The notes: generated from the sequence alone by a model not told the origin. A DNA stretch of 64,000 nt from Lacrimispora amygdalina (GCF_900205965.1 NZ_OAOF01000015.1:81025-145024), one strand, 5' to 3'. Positions 1 to 9,822 are shown, numbered from the stretch's first letter. Made by a program: numbers and translations.

Positions 1-3000
1 CCATGGCCCTTTCAATCAGATCCCCTTGTACTTTGAGCTGATCAGATAGTGTCAGCCCGTTTGAGATAAGTCCCTGGTAATAGCCGGAGTCAGCTTTTTT
101 GCCGGAAGATTCCATTTCACTGGCCCAGTTTTCCATGGCAGACTGGATATCCTTATACATGGTTCCAACAGTTTCCAGGTGTTCAATTGGAAGCTTTATG
201 AGCTGGAAGTTATATTCTTCCTGTGCCTTTTTTAAGTCATACAAAGAAGACTCAGTTTTGTTTATGTCCTCTTTCAGCTTTAAATAGGATTCTGAGTTCT
301 CTGAATTCAGGTCCTGATTCAGTATTTCCTGCAACTCTTTTCGCTTATTGGCAAGTATCTCGTTAGTGACGAGTTCCTCCTGACCTGATAAATTCATCAG
401 CTTTTTATAAAGGGAGGAATCTACAACCTCACCGGAAGATTTTATGTAAGCAATTTGTTTTTCAATGAGAGAGCTGGAATTTTTAATCTGTTCATTTTCT
501 GCTTCAAGTGCTGCGAAACGATTTTCGTAGCAGGCCATAAAGTCTTCTGTGTAGGCTTTATTCAGTTCATTTACTTTATTTTTTGAAGCAGTGAGTTTAT
601 CGTAGGCAGAAATGGCTTTATTGATAACCTCTGCTTCTTTGCCGGAAACCTGGTCGATGGATAAGCTGCCGTTTTCGATTTTAGATCTATATTCAGGGTT
701 TAAAGCAGCTACTGTATCTTCGTACTGTTTCTTGTATTGAGTTGTAATTTCTTTTTGCTTATCCAGTGAAAGTTTGTCTGCATCAACCAACTGGTCAAGA
801 AGGCTTTGTTTGGATGCGGACCAGGTTCCCCCCTGTATGGTTTTATAGAATTCCTCCATGGACATACCGGACTGCTGGGCCATTTCCTTCAGTTCATTTA
901 ACTGTTCTATGGAAGGCGCGGTTGTGGAATTAAGTATGTCTTTTGCGTGGTTAAAATCTTTTTCAGAGACTCCAAGGTAGTTAATATTACTGTCTGATGC
1001 CGCGTCTTTTAATCTGCTTCGGGCTTCGTCCAGGAGTTTTTCTTCCCGTTCAATCCAGTTGATTTCCTGGGGGGGCTGTGAAGAAGAGCTGTTATTGGAA
1101 CCGGATATGCCTGGTACGCTTTTTGGAGAAGCTTTTGGAATTTCAGGAACAATTATCTGTGCCTCTGCAGCATTGTCTAGTTTCTTTACATTCTCGTTAT
1201 ATTTAGAAACTTCTTTATCAAGAGTCTGTCCCTGTATTTTCGAGTATTTATTTCTCATTTCCTCTTTAACAGAGATTGTATTATCTTTATTTACAGTAAT
1301 ATATTTATCATATAACTCATCAGGTGTAGGAGCATTTTCACCGGAGCCTCCTAAAATATTAGATAGTTTATTTTTAAAACCAGTGTTAATTCCAGATTTC
1401 GCCCGAACGAGATTATTCCAGTTTCTTAAATCATCCCCATAAGCCTTTGCCAGATCTTCAAATAAACGTTGATTACGATCCCGTACAACGGAGAAAAAGC
1501 TTTCATCAAATTGCAGTTTATAAACAATGTTTAACCGATAAGCTTCTGAGTCATCAGCATAGGCATCCTCAAGCTGTTTGATTAGATCGTCATAATGTAT
1601 GGCACCCTGGCTGTATTCAAGCACAGCACCGGATAACTGAGGAAATTTTTTGGTGATAGCATCTAAACTGCTGGCTCCAACATTTTTGGTATCAGCAAAT
1701 TCCTGTTTAACGGATCCAATAAGCTTAGCAGTATTTTCCATACCTGATGTTAAATCAGAACTTGTGACATAGTCTTTTGAGAACTCTATTAAGTTATGAA
1801 AGGCATCTTCTGCACTGACTCCGGTTTCTTTCATGATTTTATTTAAATCTTCGAATGAAGAGATTGAGTTTTGATTTAAATCACCGGAATTTAAGAAGTT
1901 TATGTACTCCTCCAGCTTGCCTGCACTGATCTCGGATAAAGCATTTTTAAAATTTTCGTTTTTTTGGTCACCGATTTCTTTTTCAAACTCTAAGTTGAAG
2001 GCGGAAATAAAATCTTCTGGTGACATATCACTTTTCACTAATAGATTTGCTTTTATGTCTGCTGTGGTAAGCCCGCCATCAGCTGCCTGTTTGATCAATT
2101 CATCAATTTGATCTTTATCTGTATCTAAATCCAGACTTACTTTTAATGGAAAGACAGGTTCAGATGAACCAAATTCCCGAGTAAAATCATCCAAACTTTG
2201 CTGTGCCTGGTTAATTAAGTCTTTATTTTTATCTGGGTCAAGGGCGGCAAGGTTTTCTTGTATCTCGGGCACTGATTTTTTAATATCGTTTTTCAGCTTT
2301 TCTAACTCAGTTTCAATGCCGGATTTCTGCATATTCAGTGATGTGAGTTTTTGATAGTCCCCAGTAGATTTTTGTTCGGTATTATCCAGCTGGGTTTTCT
2401 GCTTGATCACATCTTCATACAAACGCTCTAATTCCTGATAATCAGCAATTTCATCCTTTAGCCGATCTAAAGGGGTCGAATTTTTATTTCTCATATCTGG
2501 TGATTTGTATGATTCCATAGTATCATCAGGTAAATAAACATCATCCATCCCTTTAAACTTTTTATAGCCTTGTTTAGAATTAAAATAATCCTCTGATTTC
2601 TTATTAGAGTCTTCTGCTGCAATATTTTCAAGAGCCTTCTTAATTTTAAGCTGATTTTCCAACTCTTCGTTGGTTGCCGTCAGATTTTTTAAATCTTCTT
2701 GTTCTACGAGAGTAAGACTGTCTTTGGATTTTAAATCATTGATCCGCTGGCTGGTAGTCTGCAGCTTGCTGTTAAGACCATCAACATCTGATTGAATGTC
2801 TGCCAGTTCCTGTTTAGCATTTGCAGCTGCTTCTGCAGCGATATCTGTTTGATGCTGTTGATTGTATATGGCTTTTCCAAGGGCTTCGATCCCCATTGTA
2901 ACTAATTGCATTCCAATGGCAGAAACTGCATTAAATGCCAGATTCAGCATGATGGTTTTAGCTCTTAACAGGTCTGTTTGTACTCCGGTCTCTTTTAAGT

Positions 3001-4204
3001 GTTTTCGATAACCTTCTAATGAAGGAGGATCCTCATTTGTACAGGTATCAAGGTAATTTCTTAAATTTTCGTGATTTTCTGCAACTGCAGATGATAAGGA
3101 ATGAAAACCGTATTGGGACTTAATCAGCTTTTCTTCCAGTTCATCAACCGATTTGGATATATCCTTAAAATCCGAGGCTGAATTCATTAACCCCTTTATA
3201 TCAAAGGCTGCAGCTCCTGATTTTGTTTCATTGCCAGTGGTATTTTCGCTCTTTGTTGTCATCTGTAGATCCACAGTTGCAGCGAGAGCAGGAGAAGTGC
3301 TGATTTCTGCAATCTTTTGAGGAATCTGATCTAAATACTGATAAAGTGTTTTAACGCTCAGTATAGTTTGAAACAGGAAGCTGCTCCCGCTTGAATCCGC
3401 ATTCATCAGGGAATAGACAAAACTATCCCATGCATTTTGCATAGATATCAGCCGGTTTTCCCAGGTAATGGTGCTGTTCGCAAAAAGGCTGTCCATGGAT
3501 TGGAATACATGTACCAGCTGTTCTTCCTGATCAGATATGGTAGCCTGACCGTTTTTTAAAACAGCCAGAACGCCTTCCAGATACTCTTTGATACTTTTTC
3601 CATAATTGCCGGCCGCCTGAAGCGATGCTTCACTTAATTTCTGGACATCCTCTGTAGCAATACCACTAAGCTCAGAAATCTCATTAAAAAGCGACGTGAT
3701 TTCCCTGGAAGTGTTCATTGACTTTCTGAATTTAATTATTCCAGAAACAGCCAGGTCAAATCCAGCTGTAACCATGGCTAAATTCTTCAAAATACCACTG
3801 AAATCCATATGAAACTGATCATGCTTCAATTCTATTTTGGGTAAAACCACATAGCGTTCCAATGTGTCAGTGATATTCTGAGCCACTTTTTGCGCTGCAA
3901 GTTTCATTCCAAGATTGTTGATTTTTATATCTTTGAGTGTAACATTTTGCAGTGCGCTATCTATTTCTTTTCTGATACTGCGGACGTCAACGGTAGTCTT
4001 CAGTTTAATTGCTTTAACTTTCTTTTCCAGTTCTTCAATGGAAGTATTTAGCTCGTTTTTGCTCTCTCCCTTATCAAGAACTGCCATCAGGTGAAGCTGG
4101 CTGATGGTTTTTTCTAATGCTTTAATATCCTGATTGATTTGCTTTGTACTCTTTTCTTTTTCCAAAGCGGCTGTAAGTTTGATCATAGAATCATTGTCTG
4201 CCAT
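1..4204 (-). CDS. phage tail tape-measure-like protein (partial, runs off the left edge)
   Basis: A single minus-strand reading frame stays open from the ATG at 4204 (preceded by AGAGGAT) to base 1, at least 1,401 codons, so the C-terminus is missing. The N-terminal ~140 residues are Lys/Glu-rich and helical. A hydrophobic stretch sits near residue 415 (AFNAVSAIGMQLVTMGIEAL), followed by several hundred residues of heptad-like coiled coil with many Gln, Asn, Glu and Lys. This length, the hydrophobic segment within coiled coil, and its place just after a tail-tube-like gene are typical of tape-measure proteins, which set tail length and are ejected on infection. I see no peptidase motif in the visible part. 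An intrinsic terminator lies between it and the preceding gene, so expression is probably lower than that of the tube protein. Family known; assignment inferred from architecture and context. Confidence 0.75.
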   Translation of the reverse strand, partial: MADNDSMIKLTAALEKEKSTKQINQDIKALEKTISQLHLMAVLDKGESKNELNTSIEELEKKVKAIKLKTTVDVRSIRKEIDSALQNVTLKDIKINNLGMKLAAQKVAQNITDTLERYVVLPKIELKHDQFHMDFSGILKNLAMVTAGFDLAVSGIIKFRKSMNTSREITSLFNEISELSGIATEDVQKLSEASLQAAGNYGKSIKEYLEGVLAVLKNGQATISDQEEQLVHVFQSMDSLFANSTITWENRLISMQNAWDSFVYSLMNADSSGSSFLFQTILSVKTLYQYLDQIPQKIAEISTSPALAATVDLQMTTKSENTTGNETKSGAAAFDIKGLMNSASDFKDISKSVDELEEKLIKSQYGFHSLSSAVAENHENLRNYLDTCTNEDPPSLEGYRKHLKETGVQTDLLRAKTIMLNLAFNAVSAIGMQLVTMGIEALGKAIYNQQHQTDIAAEAAANAKQELADIQSDVDGLNSKLQTTSQRINDLKSKDSLTLVEQEDLKNLTATNEELENQLKIKKALENIAAEDSNKKSEDYFNSKQGYKKFKGMDDVYLPDDTMESYKSPDMRNKNSTPLDRLKDEIADYQELERLYEDVIKQKTQLDNTEQKSTGDYQKLTSLNMQKSGIETELEKLKNDIKKSVPEIQENLAALDPDKNKDLINQAQQSLDDFTREFGSSEPVFPLKVSLDLDTDKDQIDELIKQAADGGLTTADIKANLLVKSDMSPEDFISAFNLEFEKEIGDQKNENFKNALSEISAGKLEEYINFLNSGDLNQNSISSFEDLNKIMKETGVSAEDAFHNLIEFSKDYVTSSDLTSGMENTAKLIGSVKQEFADTKNVGASSLDAITKKFPQLSGAVLEYSQGAIHYDDLIKQLEDAYADDSEAYRLNIVYKLQFDESFFSVVRDRNQRLFEDLAKAYGDDLRNWNNLVRAKSGINTGFKNKLSNILGGSGENAPTPDELYDKYITVNKDNTISVKEEMRNKYSKIQGQTLDKEVSKYNENVKKLDNAAEAQIIVPEIPKASPKSVPGISGSNNSSSSQPPQEINWIEREEKLLDEARSRLKDAASDSNINYLGVSEKDFNHAKDILNSTTAPSIEQLNELKEMAQQSGMSMEEFYKTIQGGTWSASKQSLLDQLVDADKLSLDKQKEITTQYKKQYEDTVAALNPEYRSKIENGSLSIDQVSGKEAEVINKAISAYDKLTASKNKVNELNKAYTEDFMACYENRFAALEAENEQIKNSSSLIEKQIAYIKSSGEVVDSSLYKKLMNLSGQEELVTNEILANKRKELQEILNQDLNSENSESYLKLKEDINKTESSLYDLKKAQEEYNFQLIKLPIEHLETVGTMYKDIQSAMENWASEMESSGKKADSGYYQGLISNGLTLSDQLKVQGDLIERAM

Positions 4205-4256
4205 ATGTTATCCTCTTAATAGTTAGGTGGGAGATTAGGGGTTGCTTATAGGAAAA

Positions 4257-4302
4257 CGAAAAAAACAGGGAATAACGATTGTATGGTACTTCGTTATTCC
4301 CT
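4257..4302 (-). terminator. intrinsic terminator between tail tube and tape-measure genes
   Basis: Read on the minus strand, AGGGAATAACGA pairs perfectly with TCGTTATTCCCT around a 12-nt loop and is followed by GTTTTTTTCG. It lies just after the tail-tube stop and before the tape-measure start, so it would let the tube gene be transcribed more than the tape-measure gene. Confidence 0.8.
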
Positions 4303-4346
4303 GAGTGTTATTCCTAACACAAACTACAATCGTTTATACACGAAAC

Positions 4347-5084
4347 TTAAGCCTCTGCTTCTGCGTATTCAACCATGTCAGCTACATTGCCATCCTTATC
4401 TTCCAGACATGCAAACTCAATCTTTACAGTTGCTGCGTCACCGCTGGAAGAGAAGCTTAAATCCAATGCCTTTTTCGGTTTGCATTTGTAAGCGGTGATC
4501 ACATAAGGAGTGATTACTCCACTTTCATCCTTTTCAACCGTTTTCATGGTGATGTAGTAATCCTGAGGGTTCTTCTTATTATTAAAGCTGATTTTCTGAA
4601 CTCCGGATTCTTTCACAGCTAAATAACCGACTTCATAGGACTGTCCCACTGCAAGTTCTGCTGGAGTGGCGGCTGTAAACTTAGATTCTTCTACGGTACC
4701 TTTAATGGATTCCCCTCCAAAATCACCTTCTCCATAAACGAATACGGAAGCGGATTTCACCCCTGCAGGAAGGGCTAGTTCCCCGGCTGCTGTACAGGCA
4801 ATTGTTTTCTTTTCTGCTACAACTGCAGTGGTATCAATGGTGCCATCAGATAATAAGGCATAAAGCTTGAATGGCTTCACCTGAGCTTCTACGGTCATAG
4901 TTCCATCCATGGGATTGGAAAATGCAATTTTCTTAGCACCTTTGCTTGTGGCGTAGGTTTCATCGGCTGTGAAGCCAAAGGTAGTTACATTGGCATCTTC
5001 GAAGAAGAGATAGGGAGCCAGTGTTTTTAATACTCGGATATCCACGTCACAACAGGTTCTGTTAGCTTTGTTAATGTTTGTCAT
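4347..5084 (-). CDS. putative phage major tail (tube) protein
   Basis: A 245-residue protein. The ATG at 5084 is chosen over an upstream in-frame start because CAGGAGGAATTTTAAAATG gives an ideal ribosome site. It begins MTNINKANRTCCDVDIRVL and is rich in beta-strand-forming, Ala/Thr/Val-rich segments with an acidic tail ending AEAEA, as in tail tube subunits. Phage tubes polymerise into the DNA-conducting channel around the tape measure. It stands directly upstream of the tape-measure gene, with a terminator in the 142-nt gap. In most siphophages an assembly-chaperone pair lies in that gap, and none is seen here. No catalytic motif is visible. The structural role is inferred from position and composition; a capsid decoration role is possible. 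Confidence 0.6.
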   Translation of the reverse strand: MTNINKANRTCCDVDIRVLKTLAPYLFFEDANVTTFGFTADETYATSKGAKKIAFSNPMDGTMTVEAQVKPFKLYALLSDGTIDTTAVVAEKKTIACTAAGELALPAGVKSASVFVYGEGDFGGESIKGTVEESKFTAATPAELAVGQSYEVGYLAVKESGVQKISFNNKKNPQDYYITMKTVEKDESGVITPYVITAYKCKPKKALDLSFSSSGDAATVKIEFACLEDKDGNVADMVEYAEAEA

Positions 5085-5137
5085 TTTAAAATTCCTCCTG
5101 ATTTTTAAATTATAAAAAAAGACCAGCATTTGCAGGT

Positions 5138-5959
5138 CTAATTTTCGGTAATAAAATTTTTGTACCACTGCGTTGCATCAAACTGCTTCTTTTCGTCTCC
5201 CCAGGCGGCTACAGTCATAGACTGTATATCGAAAAAACTGTTGACCTGAAGCCGTTTAAACTGATCATATAGCTGATAAACCGTAATACCCCATATATTA
5301 TGGATATTAAGGGAGGGGTGTCTGGCAGAGACTGCCGAAATAATATTGGGCAGGTCCATATTTTTATCCGCTCTTATTCCAGAGTCTCTTTTCTTCTGTG
5401 CCTCCAGCGTCCTGTAGTAAAGCGCTTTTGCCAGTTCACTTTTAAATACAGGCGTTTCTGCCTCCTGGTCCTTTGTTAAGATTCCGTTTCTCTGAAGAAT
5501 GAGATCAGCTATTTCGGGGTAAATTGCTTTGGGTATAATACAAACTGGGCATTTTTTCTCCTCATTTATAAAACCCTGCATTTCCTGAGAGTAGGTGAGC
5601 CGGAAGTTTAAGAAAAAAGATAAAGCCTGTTCCAGGGTAAATACCAAAATAGGATCAAAAATAACAAGGTCCATAAACGGTAAGGTTTTCTTTTCTTCCT
5701 CTGTAAAGGAATCATATTCTGCCAGCACTCTTTGAAACGCTTGTTTTTCTTTCTCAGAATAATTAGTAAGGTAATGAAATTGTTCATGATCAATCCCGTA
5801 AAGATAAGATTCTTTATTCAGCATAAGAGCAGCTAAATAGGAATGATAAACAGGAAAGGATATTTCTGATATCTCACTTAGTAATGGAGAACGGATATGT
5901 AAGCCATTTTGCAATATAATAGGAGCGGTGCCAAGCAGCGTTCCATAATCCAGTTTCAT
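5138..5959 (-). CDS. phage-associated protein of unknown function
   Basis: A 273-residue protein starting MKLDYGTLLGTAPIILQNGL. The start at 5959 follows CGAAAGGAGGAAACCA, which is better than an earlier in-frame codon. It is soluble, rich in aromatic and acidic residues, with one Cys pair (KCPVC) near residue 140 and a C-terminal helical part (IHNIWGITVYQLYDQF) that ends in Trp-rich sequence. It is the first gene after a 219-nt gap and sits 53 nt upstream of the tail-tube gene, so it probably belongs to the structural operon. I do not recognise the family. A tail-assembly or head-tail joining role is possible from position only. Confidence 0.6.
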   Translation of the reverse strand: MKLDYGTLLGTAPIILQNGLHIRSPLLSEISEISFPVYHSYLAALMLNKESYLYGIDHEQFHYLTNYSEKEKQAFQRVLAEYDSFTEEEKKTLPFMDLVIFDPILVFTLEQALSFFLNFRLTYSQEMQGFINEEKKCPVCIIPKAIYPEIADLILQRNGILTKDQEAETPVFKSELAKALYYRTLEAQKKRDSGIRADKNMDLPNIISAVSARHPSLNIHNIWGITVYQLYDQFKRLQVNSFFDIQSMTVAAWGDEKKQFDATQWYKNFITEN

Positions 5960-6004
5960 TGGTTTCCTCCTTTCGTAGATGAACAGTATATACAAACGGC
6001 AGTC

Positions 6005-6030
6005 TGACGGCCGCTTGCCATCAGACCACC
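6005..6030 (-). repeat. stable hairpin ahead of the phage structural genes
   Basis: On the minus strand GTCTGATGGC pairs with GCCGTCAGAC (ten pairs, one G-T) around AAGCG. It lies about 50 nt upstream of the 273-residue gene. There is no U-tract, so it is more likely an mRNA 5' stem or protein site than a terminator. Confidence 0.5.
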
Positions 6031-6096
6031 GGTAACAAGGAGTTTATGAGAAAGGATTTTTCAACTGTTACCTTTCCATATTAGAAAAATTGCATT

Positions 6097-6110
6097 CGAA
6101 CACACGTTTG
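6097..6110. promoter_or_regulatory. LexA-like SOS box ahead of phage structural genes
   Basis: CGAACACACGTTTG matches the Firmicutes SOS-box pattern CGAACRNRYGTTYC at all but the last base. It lies in the 219-nt gap upstream of the structural genes. A flanking TGCA on both sides extends the dyad. Function as a LexA site is inferred. Confidence 0.5.
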
Positions 6111-6178
6111 CATTTTGCCCTTGCAGAATAAGGCTTTTTAAGTACTATATAGATACTGTGAATTAAAATGAACCGGGG

Positions 6179-7054
6179 CTACACTGCTGTTTTGTTCCGA
6201 TAACGCCTCATTTTCATTCTCTGTAGTTCTTTGCGGTGACTGGTCTTACAAGCCTCACACCGGCATTCCCTGCTGGACGCATCCGCGTTAAATGTCTTAC
6301 CACAGTCCTGGCAGAGAATGGTTTTTACTCCGACGGGAGTGTAGTAGGGGTTCTTTTTAACACAATCTTTGCAGTATTTCTTATTAACAGATGTTTTTCT
6401 TACTAAAATGTTGCAACATGAACATCTTATGTAGTCCTCGCCCTTATATAGTCTCCACTCATATCCCAGTTTGCGAAAATCAGTAATGCAGAGCTTTTTC
6501 TCAGAATCATCATGAACAAATAATACTTTCATGCTCAGATTATCGATTTTTTTGGCAAAGTCAATGAGTCCCATTTCTTTCAACTTAAAAAACCGAATGT
6601 CTTTATCATAGGAATTCGTGGTAATACAGGCAAGGCGGTAGATTTCACTGTCCGGATTATTCACCCAGTTCTGATTGTTTTTGTTTTTAAAATTGTGATA
6701 CTTTGCCAGACATAAGAGTGTAAATGCCAGCCGTTCCAGAACCTTATCATTTATTTCTTTCATAATATCCAGTTCCTTTTGTGTAATCCAGACTCCGCTA
6801 CACTGGCAAATGGGATATTTTGCAGCCTGTTTTGCACAAGACTCAATACTGTTTGTCCAGTCCAGAGGATTATATCTGGGGTAATGCAGTTCCATAAAAC
6901 AATGTAGTTTCCCGGTCAGCTTTTCACCGTCACAGCCACACATATGATAGTAGTAGCGGGCGATAATGCTTAGAGTCTGATATGGTTTAGAAAAATCAAC
7001 CGGATCAGTTCGAAGTATTTGTTCTGCATATTTTTTTTCATCTAGAATAATCAA
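6179..7054 (-). CDS. phage zinc-ribbon protein, translationally coupled to polymerase-like gene
   Basis: A 291-residue protein with a helical N-terminal two-thirds and two C-terminal zinc-binding modules. Module one has C211, C213/C214, C228 and C231. Module two has C248, C251 and C264/C266/C269. A basic tail follows (KMRRYRNK). The start is a TTG at 7054 that overlaps the TGA stop of the preceding 923-residue gene by four bases (TTGA), with AGGAAAGGAAG upstream, so the two are translationally coupled. Related proteins occur in clostridial prophages, but I know of no assigned function. The basic zinc-ribbon end suggests nucleic-acid binding. The coupling suggests it works with the polymerase-like protein, for example as a specificity or template-binding factor; that is inference. 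Confidence 0.75.
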   Translation of the reverse strand: MIILDEKKYAEQILRTDPVDFSKPYQTLSIIARYYYHMCGCDGEKLTGKLHCFMELHYPRYNPLDWTNSIESCAKQAAKYPICQCSGVWITQKELDIMKEINDKVLERLAFTLLCLAKYHNFKNKNNQNWVNNPDSEIYRLACITTNSYDKDIRFFKLKEMGLIDFAKKIDNLSMKVLFVHDDSEKKLCITDFRKLGYEWRLYKGEDYIRCSCCNILVRKTSVNKKYCKDCVKKNPYYTPVGVKTILCQDCGKTFNADASSRECRCEACKTSHRKELQRMKMRRYRNKTAV

Positions 7055-9822
7055 AGTCTTTCTTCCTTTCCTAATTTCTTTTCTTTCATAATAAATGTCT
7101 CACCGCCATATTTAAATGCCCCTGCAGCCTCTGGTGCTGCCATTGCAGGGTAATGGATGATGTTATTATTTTTCTTGAGAAGCGTTTGTATAATGGTATC
7201 TCCGCAGATATCCCATACAAACTGCCTGGATTTATTGGTGGTATAACACATGTCTAAGAGAATTTCGCACAGTACCAGAGGATTAGGACAGATGGATTCG
7301 CACGCTGAGCGGAATTTCATCCTCATCATCGCCCTGTTTGCAGCTGTTTCTTCTTTATTCAGACGCATGGTTTTGACAGTCTGCTGGTAGAGTTTCATGG
7401 TATCATCATATTCTTTTTTAATATTCTGGATTTTTTTATAATCACTTTTCTGATAGCAGACACCGCTTTTTAAGACAGTGTAATCAAAGCTGGTTTCATT
7501 TTTCCGGTCTGTGAGAAAATGTGCGAAATTTTTTTCAAACAGAAGGCAGATCCGGTTAACAGTACTTAAGTTATTGCTTGTGGGCATAAACTTCTGATGG
7601 TATTCCAGAAACTCCGCTTGCTCGGGAGTATGATTCTGAGTCTGTTCAAGGTCTTTAAGAGACATTTGGAAGCGGCGGATACATTTCTTATTGCTGTCAA
7701 TGGTGTATTTTTTATATTCATTCATAAGATCTGGGTATATGTATCTCATAAAATAAGGCTTTTTATCTGCAGCAATACTAATACAAAGTTTCTTAAATTC
7801 CTTTTCTTCCTCTGTTGATTCAGGAAGCTGATGACAGGCTGGTCTATCATACCAGTACCGTGGCATTGGTTTTGATAAAATACCTTTTGCCTTATCAATT
7901 GAATTCTGCTGGTAATGCTGTCCGCACATAATTCTGTATTCGAGAATCCTGTATTCCGGACTGTTTTTTTCAAAACTGGACTGAAGCTCAATCATAGAGG
8001 TGATTCTGTTGGTTATTGAACCGATTTCATCACCAAAAGCAAGAAGATTTGCTTTAATGAGAGCCGCTTCGTCCGGTATTATCTTTTCTGCCTGTCTCTG
8101 CACACATTCAATTGCAGGGACATTCCTGGTATTGTTTAAAATAATTTCGTTATTAGTAGTAAAAAAACTATCGCTGTCTTTATCCGCTCCATTTAAAGCA
8201 TCACAGGTGGAATCCCAGGAATTAAGAATTAGTCCGGTCTGATTGTACTGGTACCAGTAATCCATTTCCTGGCTGTGAACGACAGACCGTTTACGTATGT
8301 TATTGTGGCAGGTCATGGGAGCACGAAAACAGGCAATTTCGCTTACGCCCTGATCCAGCCAGTATCTGTGGTAAACTTCTCCCGGCTTTAACAGACCGGT
8401 AACTGGTAATCCAAAGACTGACTGGGCGAGAGAGTAAAGATCTCCGGATACGATGGCATAATTACCGGATAGCTGAATGGAACCTTTTGCAGCCATCTGG
8501 ATTCTTTTTTTTATCATTCCGTAAACTTTACTGAGTAGAAATGGATCATCCATCATGCCTTTGTCAATCATGAGGGCTTTAATAAAATCATTATTTAAAC
8601 CATCTAATTGATCTTCTTCTAAATACATTCCTTTTAAGAAAACCAGAGTTTTACCCCAATCCATACAAAGGGCGCCTTTTAGTTCCTCTATAGTAGGTTC
8701 ACAAAGCTTCTGTATTTCTTCCTCTGTAAATTCATAAGTCTGAAGAAATTGATAATTGGCGTTCCTTACATGCTCCAGTTTAAGTGGAGTTGTTTTTGAT
8801 ACGGAAAACTGGTAGTGATTTTCCATTGAGCAGCAAAGAAAATGTTCCAGGCTGTTATAGGAGTCCCAGAGTTTTACCATAGATGCAGTGAGAATTACAT
8901 CAAAGTTACGGACATCCCGAGGCGTTCCCCACACATCTTCAATCATGTAGTTTTCATGATTGATCTTTCGGGCAAACTCAACAAAATCAAAAGTAAAGAG
9001 CATACCTTTTGTCCAGGCAAAGCGAGTATTGACACCAGTAATGGTTTTATCCTCTGCAGACAAACCATTCAGCTCCTTATTGATAAGTTTAGAATATTCC
9101 GGAGACATGAAACCGTAACCATCAGAGTCGCAATAGGTAATTTCATAATCTTTTTTATAAGACATGTCCGGCTCAGTTCCATCCTCATCACGAATCAGGA
9201 TGACATCCTCTTTCCATGAGACAAAACAATCCTTCACAACTACGATGCGGGGCATGGTTACGGGAACAGAACTGCTGCAGATTAATGCCTGATAAGCCTC
9301 TAGTTTAGCAGGCACCAGTTTTTTGTTTAAATCTCTCCCATTTTCCATACGTTTTTTTACTGTTTCATAAACACGCTCACTGACGTAAGTGATTGTAGAC
9401 TTTTTGACACCACCGTTTGTGCCCAGAAGCCTGTGGTATCGGATTCCATTAATTGAAAATCCTTTATTTGCCCTGTGATAGTCTTTCGCGGAATCCATAA
9501 TCAGGTAGATACAGTCTTTCTGATATTGAAAATCGTACAGCTTTTTATATAATTCTTTTACACGTTTTTTAGAGTCCTCTCCTTTAGCCGTCTTTTTTAA
9601 TTCTTTTAATTGTAGTTTTAAAGAGGTCACTTCTTTGTCCAGATCCTCATTGCCGTTCAATTCCATAATCCAGCGTAGAAGCTGACTGTCTCCTGCCGCC
9701 ACCACATCATTTTTGTTATGAAGTGCAGCGGAAAGAGGAAGTGATAAATTCCAGTCAGCCCGTGCCAGTCGTTTGCTCTGCAGCTTATATATAAATCTTT
9801 GACAGGTTTGGTTGTTTTTCAA
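7051..9822 (-). CDS. large phage protein with RNA-polymerase-like (QDE-1/YonO type) catalytic motif
   Basis: 923 residues, TTG start at 9822 with GGAAGGGGG seven bases upstream. Residues 60-105 form a charged coiled coil. Residues ~470-560 read like the second double-psi beta-barrel of cellular RdRp/QDE-1 and phage YonO-type polymerases: VTGLLKPGEVYHRYW (475-488; family: L-x-PGEV), FRAPMTCHNNIR (499-510; family: RNPxxHxxDI), then GADKDSDSFF (545-554; family: G-x-D-x-DGD). D547, D549 and D551 would bind Mg2+; Gly of DxDGD is Ser550. YonO is about the same length. The gene is second in an operon from the promoter at 10178-10206 and is coupled to a zinc-ribbon protein. The motif order is seen in the sequence. 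The polymerase assignment is inferred and not proven; it may be an inactive or divergent relative. Confidence 0.65.
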   Translation of the reverse strand: MKNNQTCQRFIYKLQSKRLARADWNLSLPLSAALHNKNDVVAAGDSQLLRWIMELNGNEDLDKEVTSLKLQLKELKKTAKGEDSKKRVKELYKKLYDFQYQKDCIYLIMDSAKDYHRANKGFSINGIRYHRLLGTNGGVKKSTITYVSERVYETVKKRMENGRDLNKKLVPAKLEAYQALICSSSVPVTMPRIVVVKDCFVSWKEDVILIRDEDGTEPDMSYKKDYEITYCDSDGYGFMSPEYSKLINKELNGLSAEDKTITGVNTRFAWTKGMLFTFDFVEFARKINHENYMIEDVWGTPRDVRNFDVILTASMVKLWDSYNSLEHFLCCSMENHYQFSVSKTTPLKLEHVRNANYQFLQTYEFTEEEIQKLCEPTIEELKGALCMDWGKTLVFLKGMYLEEDQLDGLNNDFIKALMIDKGMMDDPFLLSKVYGMIKKRIQMAAKGSIQLSGNYAIVSGDLYSLAQSVFGLPVTGLLKPGEVYHRYWLDQGVSEIACFRAPMTCHNNIRKRSVVHSQEMDYWYQYNQTGLILNSWDSTCDALNGADKDSDSFFTTNNEIILNNTRNVPAIECVQRQAEKIIPDEAALIKANLLAFGDEIGSITNRITSMIELQSSFEKNSPEYRILEYRIMCGQHYQQNSIDKAKGILSKPMPRYWYDRPACHQLPESTEEEKEFKKLCISIAADKKPYFMRYIYPDLMNEYKKYTIDSNKKCIRRFQMSLKDLEQTQNHTPEQAEFLEYHQKFMPTSNNLSTVNRICLLFEKNFAHFLTDRKNETSFDYTVLKSGVCYQKSDYKKIQNIKKEYDDTMKLYQQTVKTMRLNKEETAANRAMMRMKFRSACESICPNPLVLCEILLDMCYTTNKSRQFVWDICGDTIIQTLLKKNNNIIHYPAMAAPEAAGAFKYGGETFIMKEKKLGKEERL

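Noticed and set aside
1059..1442. 127-codon plus-strand frame inside the phage region
   Set aside because: It lies wholly antisense to the tape-measure gene and lacks a ribosome site; composition reflects the opposite strand.
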